Assembly: GCA_023091735.1 (NCBI GenBank)
Contig: JALKBU010000781.1
Span: 1 to 24,897, forward strand
Source: Trichomonas tenax
Taxonomy: Eukaryota > Parabasalia > Trichomonadida > Trichomonadidae
Length of the DNA: 24,897 nt
Direction: 5' to 3'
Below the pieces are notes generated by a model, which made no database searches, was not told the origin of the DNA, and worked only from the letters and a program-made list of their open reading frames with translations. Below, in pieces: positions 1-7,247 of this stretch; position 1 is the first letter of the stretch; each line of letters opens with the position of its first letter. The translations under genes were made by a program, and so were the position numbers.

Positions 1-418
1 CTTTATATATCCACAGCATTTTAGATGGGAAAATTTTTCATTTGCCACCAAAATTAGACCTTAAATATTCATACTGGTGGAGAAAAATCGAGATGTTTGA
101 GTAGGCGTAGAAAATTCAGTGACGCCGCATGTGACGGTATGTTGATCAACATTAATGATTAATGTCTGAATGTAAATCATTACCGATGAAGTATATTTCT
201 TATTATCCGCAATAAAGCTTTTCATATCAGACCTAGATAACAATAGTTCTCGTTTCTAACATAATTTTTGGAAATATTTATAAAAAAACTATATCAAATG
301 CTATATGATATAAACTGCAAGTTTGCGTTTATTAGTAAAAGTACTTTATTTCATATTTGAAAATTCAAATCGTCCAATTAAGTATAGGAAAATTAACAGA
401 TAAGGGTGAGATATGTTC
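1..418. other. AT-rich intergenic stretch, no gene recognised
   Basis: I see no convincing gene here. The one open frame (about 60 codons, minus strand, 61-243) has no recognisable domain and no initiator-like sequence. It could be chance or the edge of something outside the window. Confidence 0.5.
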
Positions 419-973
419 CTAGATGTGAGCTTCGAAGTATTCAATCAATAACTTTGGATATTTCACTCTGGCAACTTTGAGTTCGATCTTTGAAATGGAA
501 TCATTGGCCATCTTCATCTCAGCAATAAGGTCTCCCTTCTCTTTCTTAATTCCGAGAATTTCTTTTGCATTTGGTTCTTGTTCTTCTTTAGCTTGAGATT
601 TTGCCTTTTCTTCTTTTGATTTCTTTGTTTTCTTCTTTGGAGATTTTTCTTTAGGTTCCTTTTCTTCCTTCTTTTCAGCTTTTGGCTTCCTTCCTCTCTT
701 TTTAGGCTTTTCTTCTTTCTTTTCTTCAGTTTCTTTCTTATCTTCTTCTTCCTTCTTTTCCTCTTTCTCTTCTTCCTCCTTACCACTCTCCTTTTCTTTC
801 TCACTTTCCTTCTCCTTTGCACTTTCTTCTTCATTCGACTTCTTTTCTTCTTCATCTTTCTCGTGAGAGGACTCCTTCTCGCTGTTCTCGGACTCCTCCT
901 TCTCTTCCTTTGAAGAATCTGAGGCCTCAGACTGAATCTCTATCTTTGCTTCGTCCTCGTTCGAACTGCTCAT
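419..973 (-). CDS. Lys/Glu-rich AT-hook protein
   Basis: The predicted protein has 184 residues. Residues 1-135 are highly charged and low-complexity (runs of K, E and S), so probably disordered. A single AT-hook core, KKRGRKPK, sits near residues 91-98 and predicts minor-groove binding of AT-rich DNA. The last ~50 residues (from about 136) are less biased and look helical, perhaps a small interaction domain. I chose the ATG at 973 (protein begins MSSSNEDE). The upstream in-frame codons to 1036 have a different composition, and a weak initiator-like TCATAAATA lies just before 973. Three copies or near-copies of TTTACATGTCA lie 40-95 bases upstream. A nuclear or chromatin role is inferred from the AT-hook alone. 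The protein family is not recognised. Confidence 0.72.
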   Translation of the reverse strand: MSSSNEDEAKIEIQSEASDSSKEEKEESENSEKESSHEKDEEEKKSNEEESAKEKESEKEKESGKEEEEKEEKKEEEDKKETEEKKEEKPKKRGRKPKAEKKEEKEPKEKSPKKKTKKSKEEKAKSQAKEEQEPNAKEILGIKKEKGDLIAEMKMANDSISKIELKVARVKYPKLLIEYFEAHI

Positions 974-1012
974 TCTTTCTAACACTTTCGTATTTATGAA
1001 AGCAATAAACCG

Positions 1013-1068
1013 TTTACATGTCATTTTTATTCTCATTTTACACGTCAGAAATCATAATTTACATGCCA
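1013..1068 (+). promoter_or_regulatory. Cluster of three TTTACATGTCA-type elements
   Basis: An exact TTTACATGTCA (1013-1023) is followed by TTTACACGTCA (1037-1047) and TTTACATGCCA (1058-1068), in the same orientation at 24- and 21-bp spacing. They lie upstream of the minus-strand AT-hook gene and about 200 bp before RPS3. Function is inferred from recurrence in the window. Confidence 0.5.
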
Positions 1069-1215
1069 ACAAAAACTCATTAATCTTTAATTCTTTATCA
1101 AATCATAGAGAATATGAAAGTTTCACTAATAAAATATCATTAAATGCATTACATAGCATCATTAGAAGAAGTCTTTAGATCTATATTGATGAAATTCGTA
1201 GAAAACAATTTTTCC

Positions 1216-1237
1216 GTCATGTAAAATTTACATGACA
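1216..1237. promoter_or_regulatory. Palindromic double element upstream of RPS3
   Basis: Positions 1216-1236 form a perfect 21-bp palindrome made of two head-to-head TTTACATGAC half-sites around one central A. It ends about 36 bp before the RPS3 ATG. It is followed by ATATCAG, which also follows the copy at 6447. No canonical TCA initiator is visible for RPS3, so this may be its main promoter element. Confidence 0.5.
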
Positions 1238-1272
1238 AAATATCAGGGTTTATTTTACAAAAACTGTTTGAT

Positions 1273-1938
1273 ATGGCCTTTTTCAAAATGAAGGCTCAAC
1301 GCTGCACAAAGGTTCGCCGCATCATCGAGACAGGCCTCTTCTACGCCGAACTCAACGAGCTCCTCACACGTGAACTCACAAAGGAAGGCTACGGCGGTGT
1401 CGAGGTTAAGACAACACCATCCCGCACAGAAATCATCATTAAGGCCGCTAACACAAAGGAGTTCGTCGACAACAAGGGCCGCCGTCTCCAGGAAGTCCGC
1501 ATGATGATCATGAAGCGCTGGCGCATCAAGGAGGATGCTCTCGAGATCTACATCGACCGCATCCAGCGCAAGGGTCTCTCCGCTCTCAACCAGCTCGAGT
1601 CTCTCCGTTACAAGCTCATCCAGCGTATCCCAGCTCGTCGCGCTGCCTACTCCATCATCCGCTTTGTCATGGATGCTGGCGCTCGTGGTTGCGAGGTCGT
1701 CATCTCTGGTAAGCTCCGTGGTGCCCGTGCTTCCACATCCAAGTATAAAGAGGGCTATATGGTCAAGTCCGGTGATGTTACAAAGCAGTTCGTCACACAG
1801 GCTATCGGCCACATCCCAATGAAGCAGGCTACAATCGGTATCCGTGTCCTTATCATGCTCGCCCACGATCCATCTGGCATCTCCGGTCCAAAGGAATCCC
1901 AGCCAGATGTCATCAAGGTTCATGAGGCTAAGGACTAA
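1273..1938 (+). CDS. RPS3: 40S ribosomal protein S3 (uS3)
   Basis: This 221-residue protein is universal small-subunit protein uS3, at the mRNA entry side of the 40S head. An N-terminal KH type-2 domain (about 20-95) includes RTEIIIKA and NKGRRLQEV. The C-terminal uS3 domain (about 96-210) carries ESLRYKL, SIIRFVMDAGARGCEVV, SGKLRGARA and IMLAHDPSG, all closely matching eukaryotic S3. Two oddities: the KH GxxG loop, GEKG in animals, reads DNKG (residues 66-69), and the C-terminal tail of animal S3 is missing. Codons are strongly biased to C-ending, as expected for high expression. The stop is TAAA. The start is the first ATG in frame with full homology. Confidence 0.98.
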   Translation: MAFFKMKAQRCTKVRRIIETGLFYAELNELLTRELTKEGYGGVEVKTTPSRTEIIIKAANTKEFVDNKGRRLQEVRMMIMKRWRIKEDALEIYIDRIQRKGLSALNQLESLRYKLIQRIPARRAAYSIIRFVMDAGARGCEVVISGKLRGARASTSKYKEGYMVKSGDVTKQFVTQAIGHIPMKQATIGIRVLIMLAHDPSGISGPKESQPDVIKVHEAKD

Positions 1939-1960
1939 AGTATTTTAGAACAATACTTTA
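1936..1960 (+). terminator. Hairpin and TAAA at the RPS3 stop
   Basis: The stop codon opens a perfect 9-bp inverted repeat (TAAAGTATT, 7-base loop, AATACTTTA). A UAAA including the stop codon is the reported trichomonad polyadenylation signal. The hairpin could help 3' end formation, but that part is inference. Confidence 0.4.
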
Positions 1961-2440
1961 TTAAACAATGATTTTATGAGTAATTAGACTTACTCATTAA
2001 TTTATCAAATAATCCCCTTTTTTCTTAATGTAGCTTTCACTCGTCATGATGATGTAAGAACAAAGAAGATTCAAAATATTTTCATAATTTCATATTTGAA
2101 TAACAGAAAGATACAATAATGCAGAAACATTCGTGCAGTCATTGCTCATTAAGCTACAAAGTTAAATTTTAGTAATTTTAAATATTCTTAAAAATTTTAA
2201 ATATGAAACAAAGTCAACAGCATTTTCTGTCATGGCTTAGTTATCTATGGTGTTAAATGAAGTATTCTCATTTCCTCATGACTTTGACTTATAATTTATC
2301 ATTTTGAAAAATAAAAATATAATCATTTGCATGATGTTTTGATACATGGCAATTCACTCCATTATAGAAATTGCTGTGGTAACTAATAAACTGCCTGTTA
2401 TGCTGTGTTTTCATAAGATTTGGGAATAATTACTAATTTT
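1961..2440. other. AT-rich intergenic, nothing recognised
   Basis: Between RPS3 and the PIAS-like gene I find no long reading frame, RNA gene or copy of TTTACATGTCA. Confidence 0.6.
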
Positions 2441-2475
2441 AAAAAGTGACAATTTCTTAGAAAAAAGTGACAATT
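2441..2475 (+). promoter_or_regulatory. Tandem AAAAAGTGACAATT elements
   Basis: Two identical 14-mers start at 2441 and 2462, 21 bp apart (about two helical turns). The second ends 18 bp before the ATG of the PIAS-like gene. Further copies occur at 12229-12241 (reverse) and 17031-17042. A regulatory role is inferred from position and recurrence. Confidence 0.5.
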
Positions 2476-2492
2476 CAAGATTTTAACGAAAA

Positions 2493-3773
2493 ATGAGCAA
2501 TCAACTACCAAGAACGAGTTTGACACCTGATGCTATCAATAGGCTCCTCGAAATCAGTCGCCAGGCGCAAAGAAATGGGACTAATTTTGTTCCACCATGG
2601 GATCAACAACACAGACCACCGCCACCGCCCCCACAACCGGCACTAAGACCCCCAACACCAAAGAAAGACGACAAAAAACGAATTGCTAGACCAAAAACTG
2701 GAAAGAATTTACCACCTCCACCTGGTATACCGCCTCCCGTTACATTTAATCCAGCAATTCCTATTACAGACGCTCTGGCAGCACTCACCGATGACAAATT
2801 GGACACTATTTTTGGTTTATTCGATTTTGATCCTTCTGATTTGCCAGCACAGGAAAAAATACCCAAATTCATGGAAAATACTTTGAGGCCTTTATTCCGT
2901 TCAATGCATGATTTAGAATTACCGGTCAATAAAATAATTCAAACTCTTAATGCTTCGCAAGATCCAAAACAAATACTTCCGCAATTGGTGCTACCATATG
3001 TTTTTAATGCTAATACAGTTAAATTCTCAAAACAGAAAATTTTGCAATTATATGTGAATGGTATCGATATTGAAGGCCCACAAGACGATACATACATCTT
3101 ACTAACAATAAGCTACCCTATGACAACAATAAATAAGCCAAGGACTCCGATTATTGTCAATGGAAAAGAAGTTTTACCTGGATCTTTCGGAACAGCGTCA
3201 AATTTCTTCTATTACATCAACCCTGGAAGGAATTTGTCGACGCCATATCATGTAAACTTCCCTCCTGCGATTATAGAAAGTCTTGCTATTTTTACTGTTT
3301 ATTATGCTCACAGAAAGCCATATGATCAGATCACACGCGAGATCCTTAACTTGCCAAGGAACCCAATAGAATCAACAATTCCATTAACAGACATATTTTA
3401 TCGATCAAAGAACAAGAAGTGCGCAAACTGTCGGAGTTTCAGGATCATTGATCTCATTGAATCGATGATGAAAACGAGCTTTTGTCGCTGCCCCATTTGC
3501 CAGTCTGAAATACAGCTGACAGAGCTTGTATTTGATCCCGTGGAAGACACATTGAAGATGGACAACGACGCTAAGAAAGCAAGAGAGCAGATGTGCAGCT
3601 CTTTGAGCTCTCTCGTTAAAACGAACCTTGTCGATGATTCTTGGGCGGGTGCATTAGTTAGCAGCGAAGTCCAAAACATTGATCAAGAGCTATGGGATCT
3701 AGCGAAGAGCAAAATGACATATGATATTGATGAATATATTAGCGGATTCGAAAGTATGATGGATTATGAATAA
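2493..3773 (+). CDS. PIAS/Siz-like SUMO E3 ligase (SP-RING protein)
   Basis: The protein has 426 residues. Residues 40-85 are proline-rich and probably disordered. Residues ~95-170 are helical. Residues ~175-275 resemble the beta-rich PINIT domain that precedes the zinc finger in PIAS/Siz proteins. An SP-RING-like finger follows at about 293-352 (IPLTDIF, CANC at 310-313, CRCPICQ at 331-337, then ELVFDPV). PIAS proteins hold the SUMO-charged E2 and place SUMO on nuclear substrates. Here the usual C-x-H pair is C-A-N-C, so the zinc site would be four cysteines. The ATG is the first in frame and follows two AAAAAGTGACAATT copies. The stop is TAA. SUMO ligase activity is inferred; the main alternative is a non-catalytic PIAS paralogue. 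Confidence 0.72.
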   Translation: MSNQLPRTSLTPDAINRLLEISRQAQRNGTNFVPPWDQQHRPPPPPPQPALRPPTPKKDDKKRIARPKTGKNLPPPPGIPPPVTFNPAIPITDALAALTDDKLDTIFGLFDFDPSDLPAQEKIPKFMENTLRPLFRSMHDLELPVNKIIQTLNASQDPKQILPQLVLPYVFNANTVKFSKQKILQLYVNGIDIEGPQDDTYILLTISYPMTTINKPRTPIIVNGKEVLPGSFGTASNFFYYINPGRNLSTPYHVNFPPAIIESLAIFTVYYAHRKPYDQITREILNLPRNPIESTIPLTDIFYRSKNKKCANCRSFRIIDLIESMMKTSFCRCPICQSEIQLTELVFDPVEDTLKMDNDAKKAREQMCSSLSSLVKTNLVDDSWAGALVSSEVQNIDQELWDLAKSKMTYDIDEYISGFESMMDYE

Positions 3774-4415
3774 TCGTTTGTTTATATTAAATATTAGTAT
3801 ATAATTATGATCAAATAGTCGCGATAAAACATAGCTTTTAAAGATTTCATTGAATGATTTAATTTTGATATCAAGGTTACATTCTGACACTTCGTTGAAT
3901 GAAACCTCAGATGCAAGAATCAATATGAATTAGTTTTTTTTTTATATTAAAGCCAAAATGTTTTATATCTGAAAAATATTCTTCAAATGCTTATTACCAT
4001 AATATGGTTTATTGAGAAAAAGTGAAATAACGAGTATGGACATATTGGCGGCTGAGTATTTATTCCAAAATATAAGAAAAATATCAAATTTGAAATAGTA
4101 AAGATTCAGCCTGTTTGGTTATGAATTTATATAGAAATAAAGTTTTGCATTAGAAATACGACATTGAACCTTTATATTTAAGTTAGGCACGATTTTTCAT
4201 TTCTCCATTGTGAAAAATCATATTTGATAGCGAAAAATCAAATATAGTGTACTATATTATCATCATAAATCCATGTAAACTACAGTTCTATAACATCGCG
4301 ATTGATGCAGTCATACGATTCACTGATATATGCAATGAAACTCGAAAATATAAAACCCTCAAAATACTATCTAAGAACTAAATTCTAACAGGGCAAGTAG
4401 TTTTTTCGCATATAA
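3774..4415. other. AT-rich intergenic, nothing recognised
   Basis: No convincing gene, RNA or long repeat is visible. Only a partial ACATG-type element (CCATGTAAA, 4271-4279) was seen. Confidence 0.55.
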
Positions 4416-4655
4416 ATGTTCGAGGAAAACTTTCAAGAATCTTCTAAAACATATTTATGGGCAAATACTTTGGAAGTAAACTTACCACCAGAATTTACAA
4501 TAAGCAAAAATCGTAAATATATAATTGTGGAAGATGTTAAAGTTAATATTGATGGATCATGGGTTCCTGATGGTGTTGCCCATGCTGATTTTGTTGAACG
4601 TGACAAATATTTTGATTCTGGTATATGTTGGGTTACTTCTAAACTAAGACGATAA
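4416..4655 (+). CDS. Short AT-rich ORF, possible capsid-gene remnant of a Maverick/Polinton
   Basis: This 79-residue ORF starts with ATG and ends with TAAA. Composition is far more AT-rich than the housekeeping genes. The order of features (KYIIVEDVKV, GSWVPDGVAHADFVERD, then FDSGICWVT) looks to me like the start of the minor-capsid-type protein of Maverick/Polinton elements, which are very abundant in Trichomonas. That is pattern memory, not a search result. If right, the gene is truncated: nothing downstream continues it. It could also be a small cellular gene or a chance ORF. It converges on the minus-strand ORF at 4742-5002. Confidence 0.35.
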   Translation: MFEENFQESSKTYLWANTLEVNLPPEFTISKNRKYIIVEDVKVNIDGSWVPDGVAHADFVERDKYFDSGICWVTSKLRR

Positions 4656-4741
4656 AAATTATACAAAAATATTTTTTTTATTTTTTATAAATGGGATTAA
4701 AACTACGGCTATTTATTATAGTTGCATATTTCAGCAATAAA

Positions 4742-5002
4742 TCAAGCGTGTAACACCAAATCACATTCGTTAAGTTTTAATATGATATTATTTAAGATAG
4801 TTATAACTTTATTTTTCGTAGCACGTTTTAGTTCAGAAATATTTTCATGAGCACATCCGGTAATTTTCAAAAGATTTTTATAAATAGTATATAATTTATA
4901 TTTAACATTTTCTTCATCATCTACTTTAGGATTTCCACCAATGAAAATTTCATTAAATTGTTCCTGTGTTAAATTAAGAATATCTTGTTCTGCGTACTCC
5001 AT
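4742..5002 (-). CDS. Short AT-rich hypothetical protein
   Basis: The ORF has 86 residues, a clear ATG at 5002 and a TGA stop. The sequence is helical and charged (starts MEYAEQDILNLTQEQF, ends NECDLVLHA) and uses AT-rich codons like its convergent neighbour at 4416-4655, from which only 86 bp separate it. No domain is recognised. Shared composition and closeness suggest the two come from the same, possibly mobile, source. No initiator-like sequence is seen upstream. Confidence 0.35.
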   Translation of the reverse strand: MEYAEQDILNLTQEQFNEIFIGGNPKVDDEENVKYKLYTIYKNLLKITGCAHENISELKRATKNKVITILNNIILKLNECDLVLHA

Positions 5003-5158
5003 TATTTATTAGAGAAAAAAATATATTAATTTTTTCATAATATATAAAAATTATTTTTTTTACAAATTTCTAGAAAACTATTAATAAATCCCTACCATAA
5101 GAATTTACATTATTAATTAAACATATATTGAAATAACAAATTATAAGAAATTACGCGT

Positions 5159-5505
5159 GTCCATAAATGGACGCAGCCCATCAATAATGTTGGTGGTGAG
5201 AATTCATTATAAATTATAGGAAAATTGTTTATTTTATATATATTAGGGAAGTTATGATTATGGATATTCTCAGAGTGGGGATTTCTTGGGGTTAGTCAAA
5301 ATTTTGGAATACCCCGAAAAATCACACTCTGTATACTACTGGGCAATAAACTTACTTGACATTTCAGTTTAATCTCTTGATTAATTTCATTTTATTCAGA
5401 AGGGTATTGACTTCGAGTGTCCACGGACAACATTGCCAGTATGATAAATATGCTTTAGTGACGATAGGAATACACACTATCCGGTTGGATATTACTATTG
5501 TCGCT
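5159..5505. repeat. Cluster of four dyad-symmetric sequences
   Basis: Four inverted repeats lie in 350 bp: GTCCA/TGGAC around TAAA (about 5160-5174); imperfect ~22-bp arms at 5271-5293 and 5310-5331, both beginning at the outer edge with CAGAGTG; TGTCC/GGACA (5418-5429); and 15-base arms with about 12 matches at 5457-5471 and 5491-5505. No gene overlaps them. They could be ends of a decayed mobile element or structured non-coding sequence. Confidence 0.45.
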
Positions 5506-5958
5506 TATGTTGATCCACAATTTTCAATTTAGCAACAAATTACAAATTAAATCAACAAAAAGACAGCAGATGGTATATACGTATCATTGTATTCCATTCA
5601 GTGATGTGTCAGTAGTATATAAAATGATATTTAAAAATATAGATATTTTCTTATTTACTATTATGAGTTAAAATGTATTATTAGAAGACAGTTCTGTCCG
5701 GCTGTGAGTGCACTTAAATAGCTTAAGCTTGATTGACCAAGAATATAACCAAAAATGGAAGGCAAAATTCAAAATAAATCCAAACTTTACAAATTATTTT
5801 TTTTTAAATTTTAATATATCATTGTTAACACAATTTAAGTCATATACAGACGATAAGTGTCAAAAAATTGATACAAAAAGTGCCTCTAACAGTTTGGTCG
5901 GGTAACTAAAGGCATCTGTATATATCGCACATATGTATGATATTTTAAATTCACCAAT

Positions 5959-5982
5959 TTTGGTCGCTAAATCCTCAAAATG
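5959..5982 (+). repeat. Short dispersed repeat, copy 1
   Basis: This 24-bp stretch, beginning TTTGGTCGCTAAA and ending TCAAAATG, matches 12406-12429 at 21 of 24 positions in the same orientation. Confidence 0.4.
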
Positions 5983-6021
5983 GAGTCAATACACTTCGTT
6001 TTATGGCTCCACTTTTTTTCT

Positions 6022-6106
6022 CGTTGACCTTTTTGAGTTTTGCGATTTTTAACGAGTAACCCCCCTTTCTGGACGAATCTGATGAAACATTTACGTGCTT
6101 TTTGGG
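6022..6106 (+). repeat. Left arm of a ~1-kb inverted-repeat pair
   Basis: This 85-base arm matches the reverse complement of 6942-7026 without an overall length difference. It contains a 20-base perfect block (6038-6057, core GCGATTTTTAACGAGT) and a 14-base perfect block (6085-6098). Its inner edge (6096-6114) also matches the reverse complement of 6581-6600 at 17 of 19 positions. T-runs lie outside the arms. The pattern is that of terminal inverted repeats of a non-autonomous element, though no target duplication was identified. Confidence 0.6.
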
Positions 6107-6177
6107 GGTGCTGATTCTAGGGGTGCAATCTATTTCATGATCTTAGCAAGGTATTACTTAATCATGATATGATTTCA

Positions 6178-6215
6178 AACAGAAACCCATTGATGATTTG
6201 TAATGGGTTTCTGTT
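6178..6215. repeat. Perfect 14-bp hairpin
   Basis: Arms AACAGAAACCCATT (6178-6191) and its exact reverse complement (6202-6215) flank a 10-base loop. Partial pairing continues outward (GATTTCA against TGAATC). It lies inside the 6022-7026 inverted-repeat unit. Confidence 0.7.
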
Positions 6216-6273
6216 ATGAATCTCTTTGATGATTATAACAAATACATCTCACTATTATAGCGTTCGCTCGCTT

Positions 6274-6300
6274 ATTTTGCAAGGGGAACTCTTGCAAAAT
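6274..6300. repeat. Perfect 10-bp hairpin next to an A-run
   Basis: Arms ATTTTGCAAG and CTTGCAAAAT flank a 7-base loop and are followed by a run of ten A. On the minus strand this is a T-run followed by a hairpin, just downstream of the tRNA-like sequence at 6327-6395. Confidence 0.6.
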
Positions 6301-6326
6301 AAAAAAAAAATAGAAAAGAAAAAATA

Positions 6327-6395
6327 TGATACGCACAGGAGTCAAACGGTATTCCTCTGCTCATGCATCGAGCATACCTAAAGTTATACTACCTC
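6327..6395 (-). pseudogene. tRNA-like relic with A-box- and B-box-like sequences
   Basis: Reading the minus strand, there is an A-box-like TAGTATAACTTTAGG, then a 5-bp stem TGCTC/GAGCA with 7-base loop GATGCAT. Next comes a B-box-like CGTTTGACTCC (9 of 11 to GGTTCGANTCC). A T-rich tract including ten T follows, like a Pol III terminator. The acceptor stem does not close and the T-stem pairs poorly. The base before the would-be TGC anticodon is A, not T. It is therefore unlikely to be a working tRNA. It may be a decayed tRNA, a tRNA-derived repeat or chance. Confidence 0.3.
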
Positions 6396-6446
6396 AAATT
6401 CACATAAAATTTGCTCATTGGTAACATTACACATCAAATTTTCGAC

Positions 6447-6509
6447 TTTACATGACAAATATCAGATAATAAGTGTTAAAAATGGTGACTTTCATTATTT
6501 TACATGTCA
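6447..6509 (+). promoter_or_regulatory. Two TTTACATG(A/T)CA elements
   Basis: TTTACATGACA at 6447-6457 is followed by ATATCAG. TTTACATGTCA lies at 6499-6509. Both point towards the chromo-shadow gene but lie about 740-800 bp before it, inside the inverted-repeat unit. Confidence 0.45.
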
Positions 6510-6941
6510 AAATTTGCTGAAATCTCATTGAGGCATTGATATCCTCAAGTTAACTAGACAAGCAAATGCTATAAACATACTCAGCACCCCTGAAAAGCAT
6601 CATTTTCTTATTAAAATAAATGGAAATATTAAATAAGTTAAATTATTGCTTTTTTAAAAATACAAAAACAGAGTCTCATATTCTTAAAATAATAATTTAT
6701 AATCACATTGTTTATGAATGTATTAATTATAATTGATGTTATTAATATATTTATAAATTCTTCGATTTAATATAGGCTACATCTATATTATTAACATGCA
6801 GGTATACCTACAATAGATAAAATAAGAGAAGAGCTTCCATCATCTTCCAATACAAGATAGTGATTGTTTAAGCAAAACCATATTGGATTAGCGGCTTGGT
6901 CTTTGTTTGCAGAGATATTATTGATACTACTGTAAACAGAA

Positions 6942-7026
6942 CTCCAGAAAGGCACGTAAATGTTTTATCAGATCTGATCTATAGGAGGTCACTCGTTAAA
7001 AATCGCAAAAATCAAAAGAGTAAACG
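6942..7026 (-). repeat. Right arm of the inverted-repeat pair
   Basis: Reverse-complement partner of 6022-6106, with exact blocks at 6991-7010 and 6952-6965. The outer side is an A-run (7027-7039), mirroring the T-run outside the left arm. The ~1-kb unit holds two hairpins, the tRNA-like relic and two TTTACATG-type elements, but no protein gene. Confidence 0.6.
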
Positions 7027-7198
7027 AAAAAAAAAAAAATTCAAGGTCTTTTTATTCAAATAATCTCAGTAAACCAAAAAGGCTCAGGGAAAAATATGCT
7101 ATATCATATATTATAAATGAGAATATTTATGATTCATTTAGTTATTGCCAATTTACACAGATTTTGCAAAAGTTCGATAGAAGATTACCATATTTTTT

Positions 7199-7208
7199 TC
7201 ACTTTTCA
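7199..7208 (+). promoter_or_regulatory. Initiator-like element of the chromo-shadow gene
   Basis: TCACTTTTCA fits the trichomonad initiator TCAYTWYTCATTA well. It lies ~47 bases before the ATG at 7248, which favours that ATG over any upstream in-frame codon. Confidence 0.5.
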
Positions 7209-7247
7209 AAAAAGAAATATCATAAGTCCATTGGTAGAAATAAAAAA

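Noticed and set aside
61..243. 60-codon minus-strand ORF at the left edge
   Set aside because: No domain, no initiator and AT-rich; indistinguishable from chance.
514..999. Open frames over the Lys/Glu-rich gene
   Set aside because: Shadows of a low-complexity coding sequence in other frames.
1255..1923. Long minus-strand frame opposite RPS3
   Set aside because: Antisense shadow created by the codon bias of RPS3.
5708..5905. 65-codon plus-strand ORF
   Set aside because: No initiator or domain, and it does not start with ATG.
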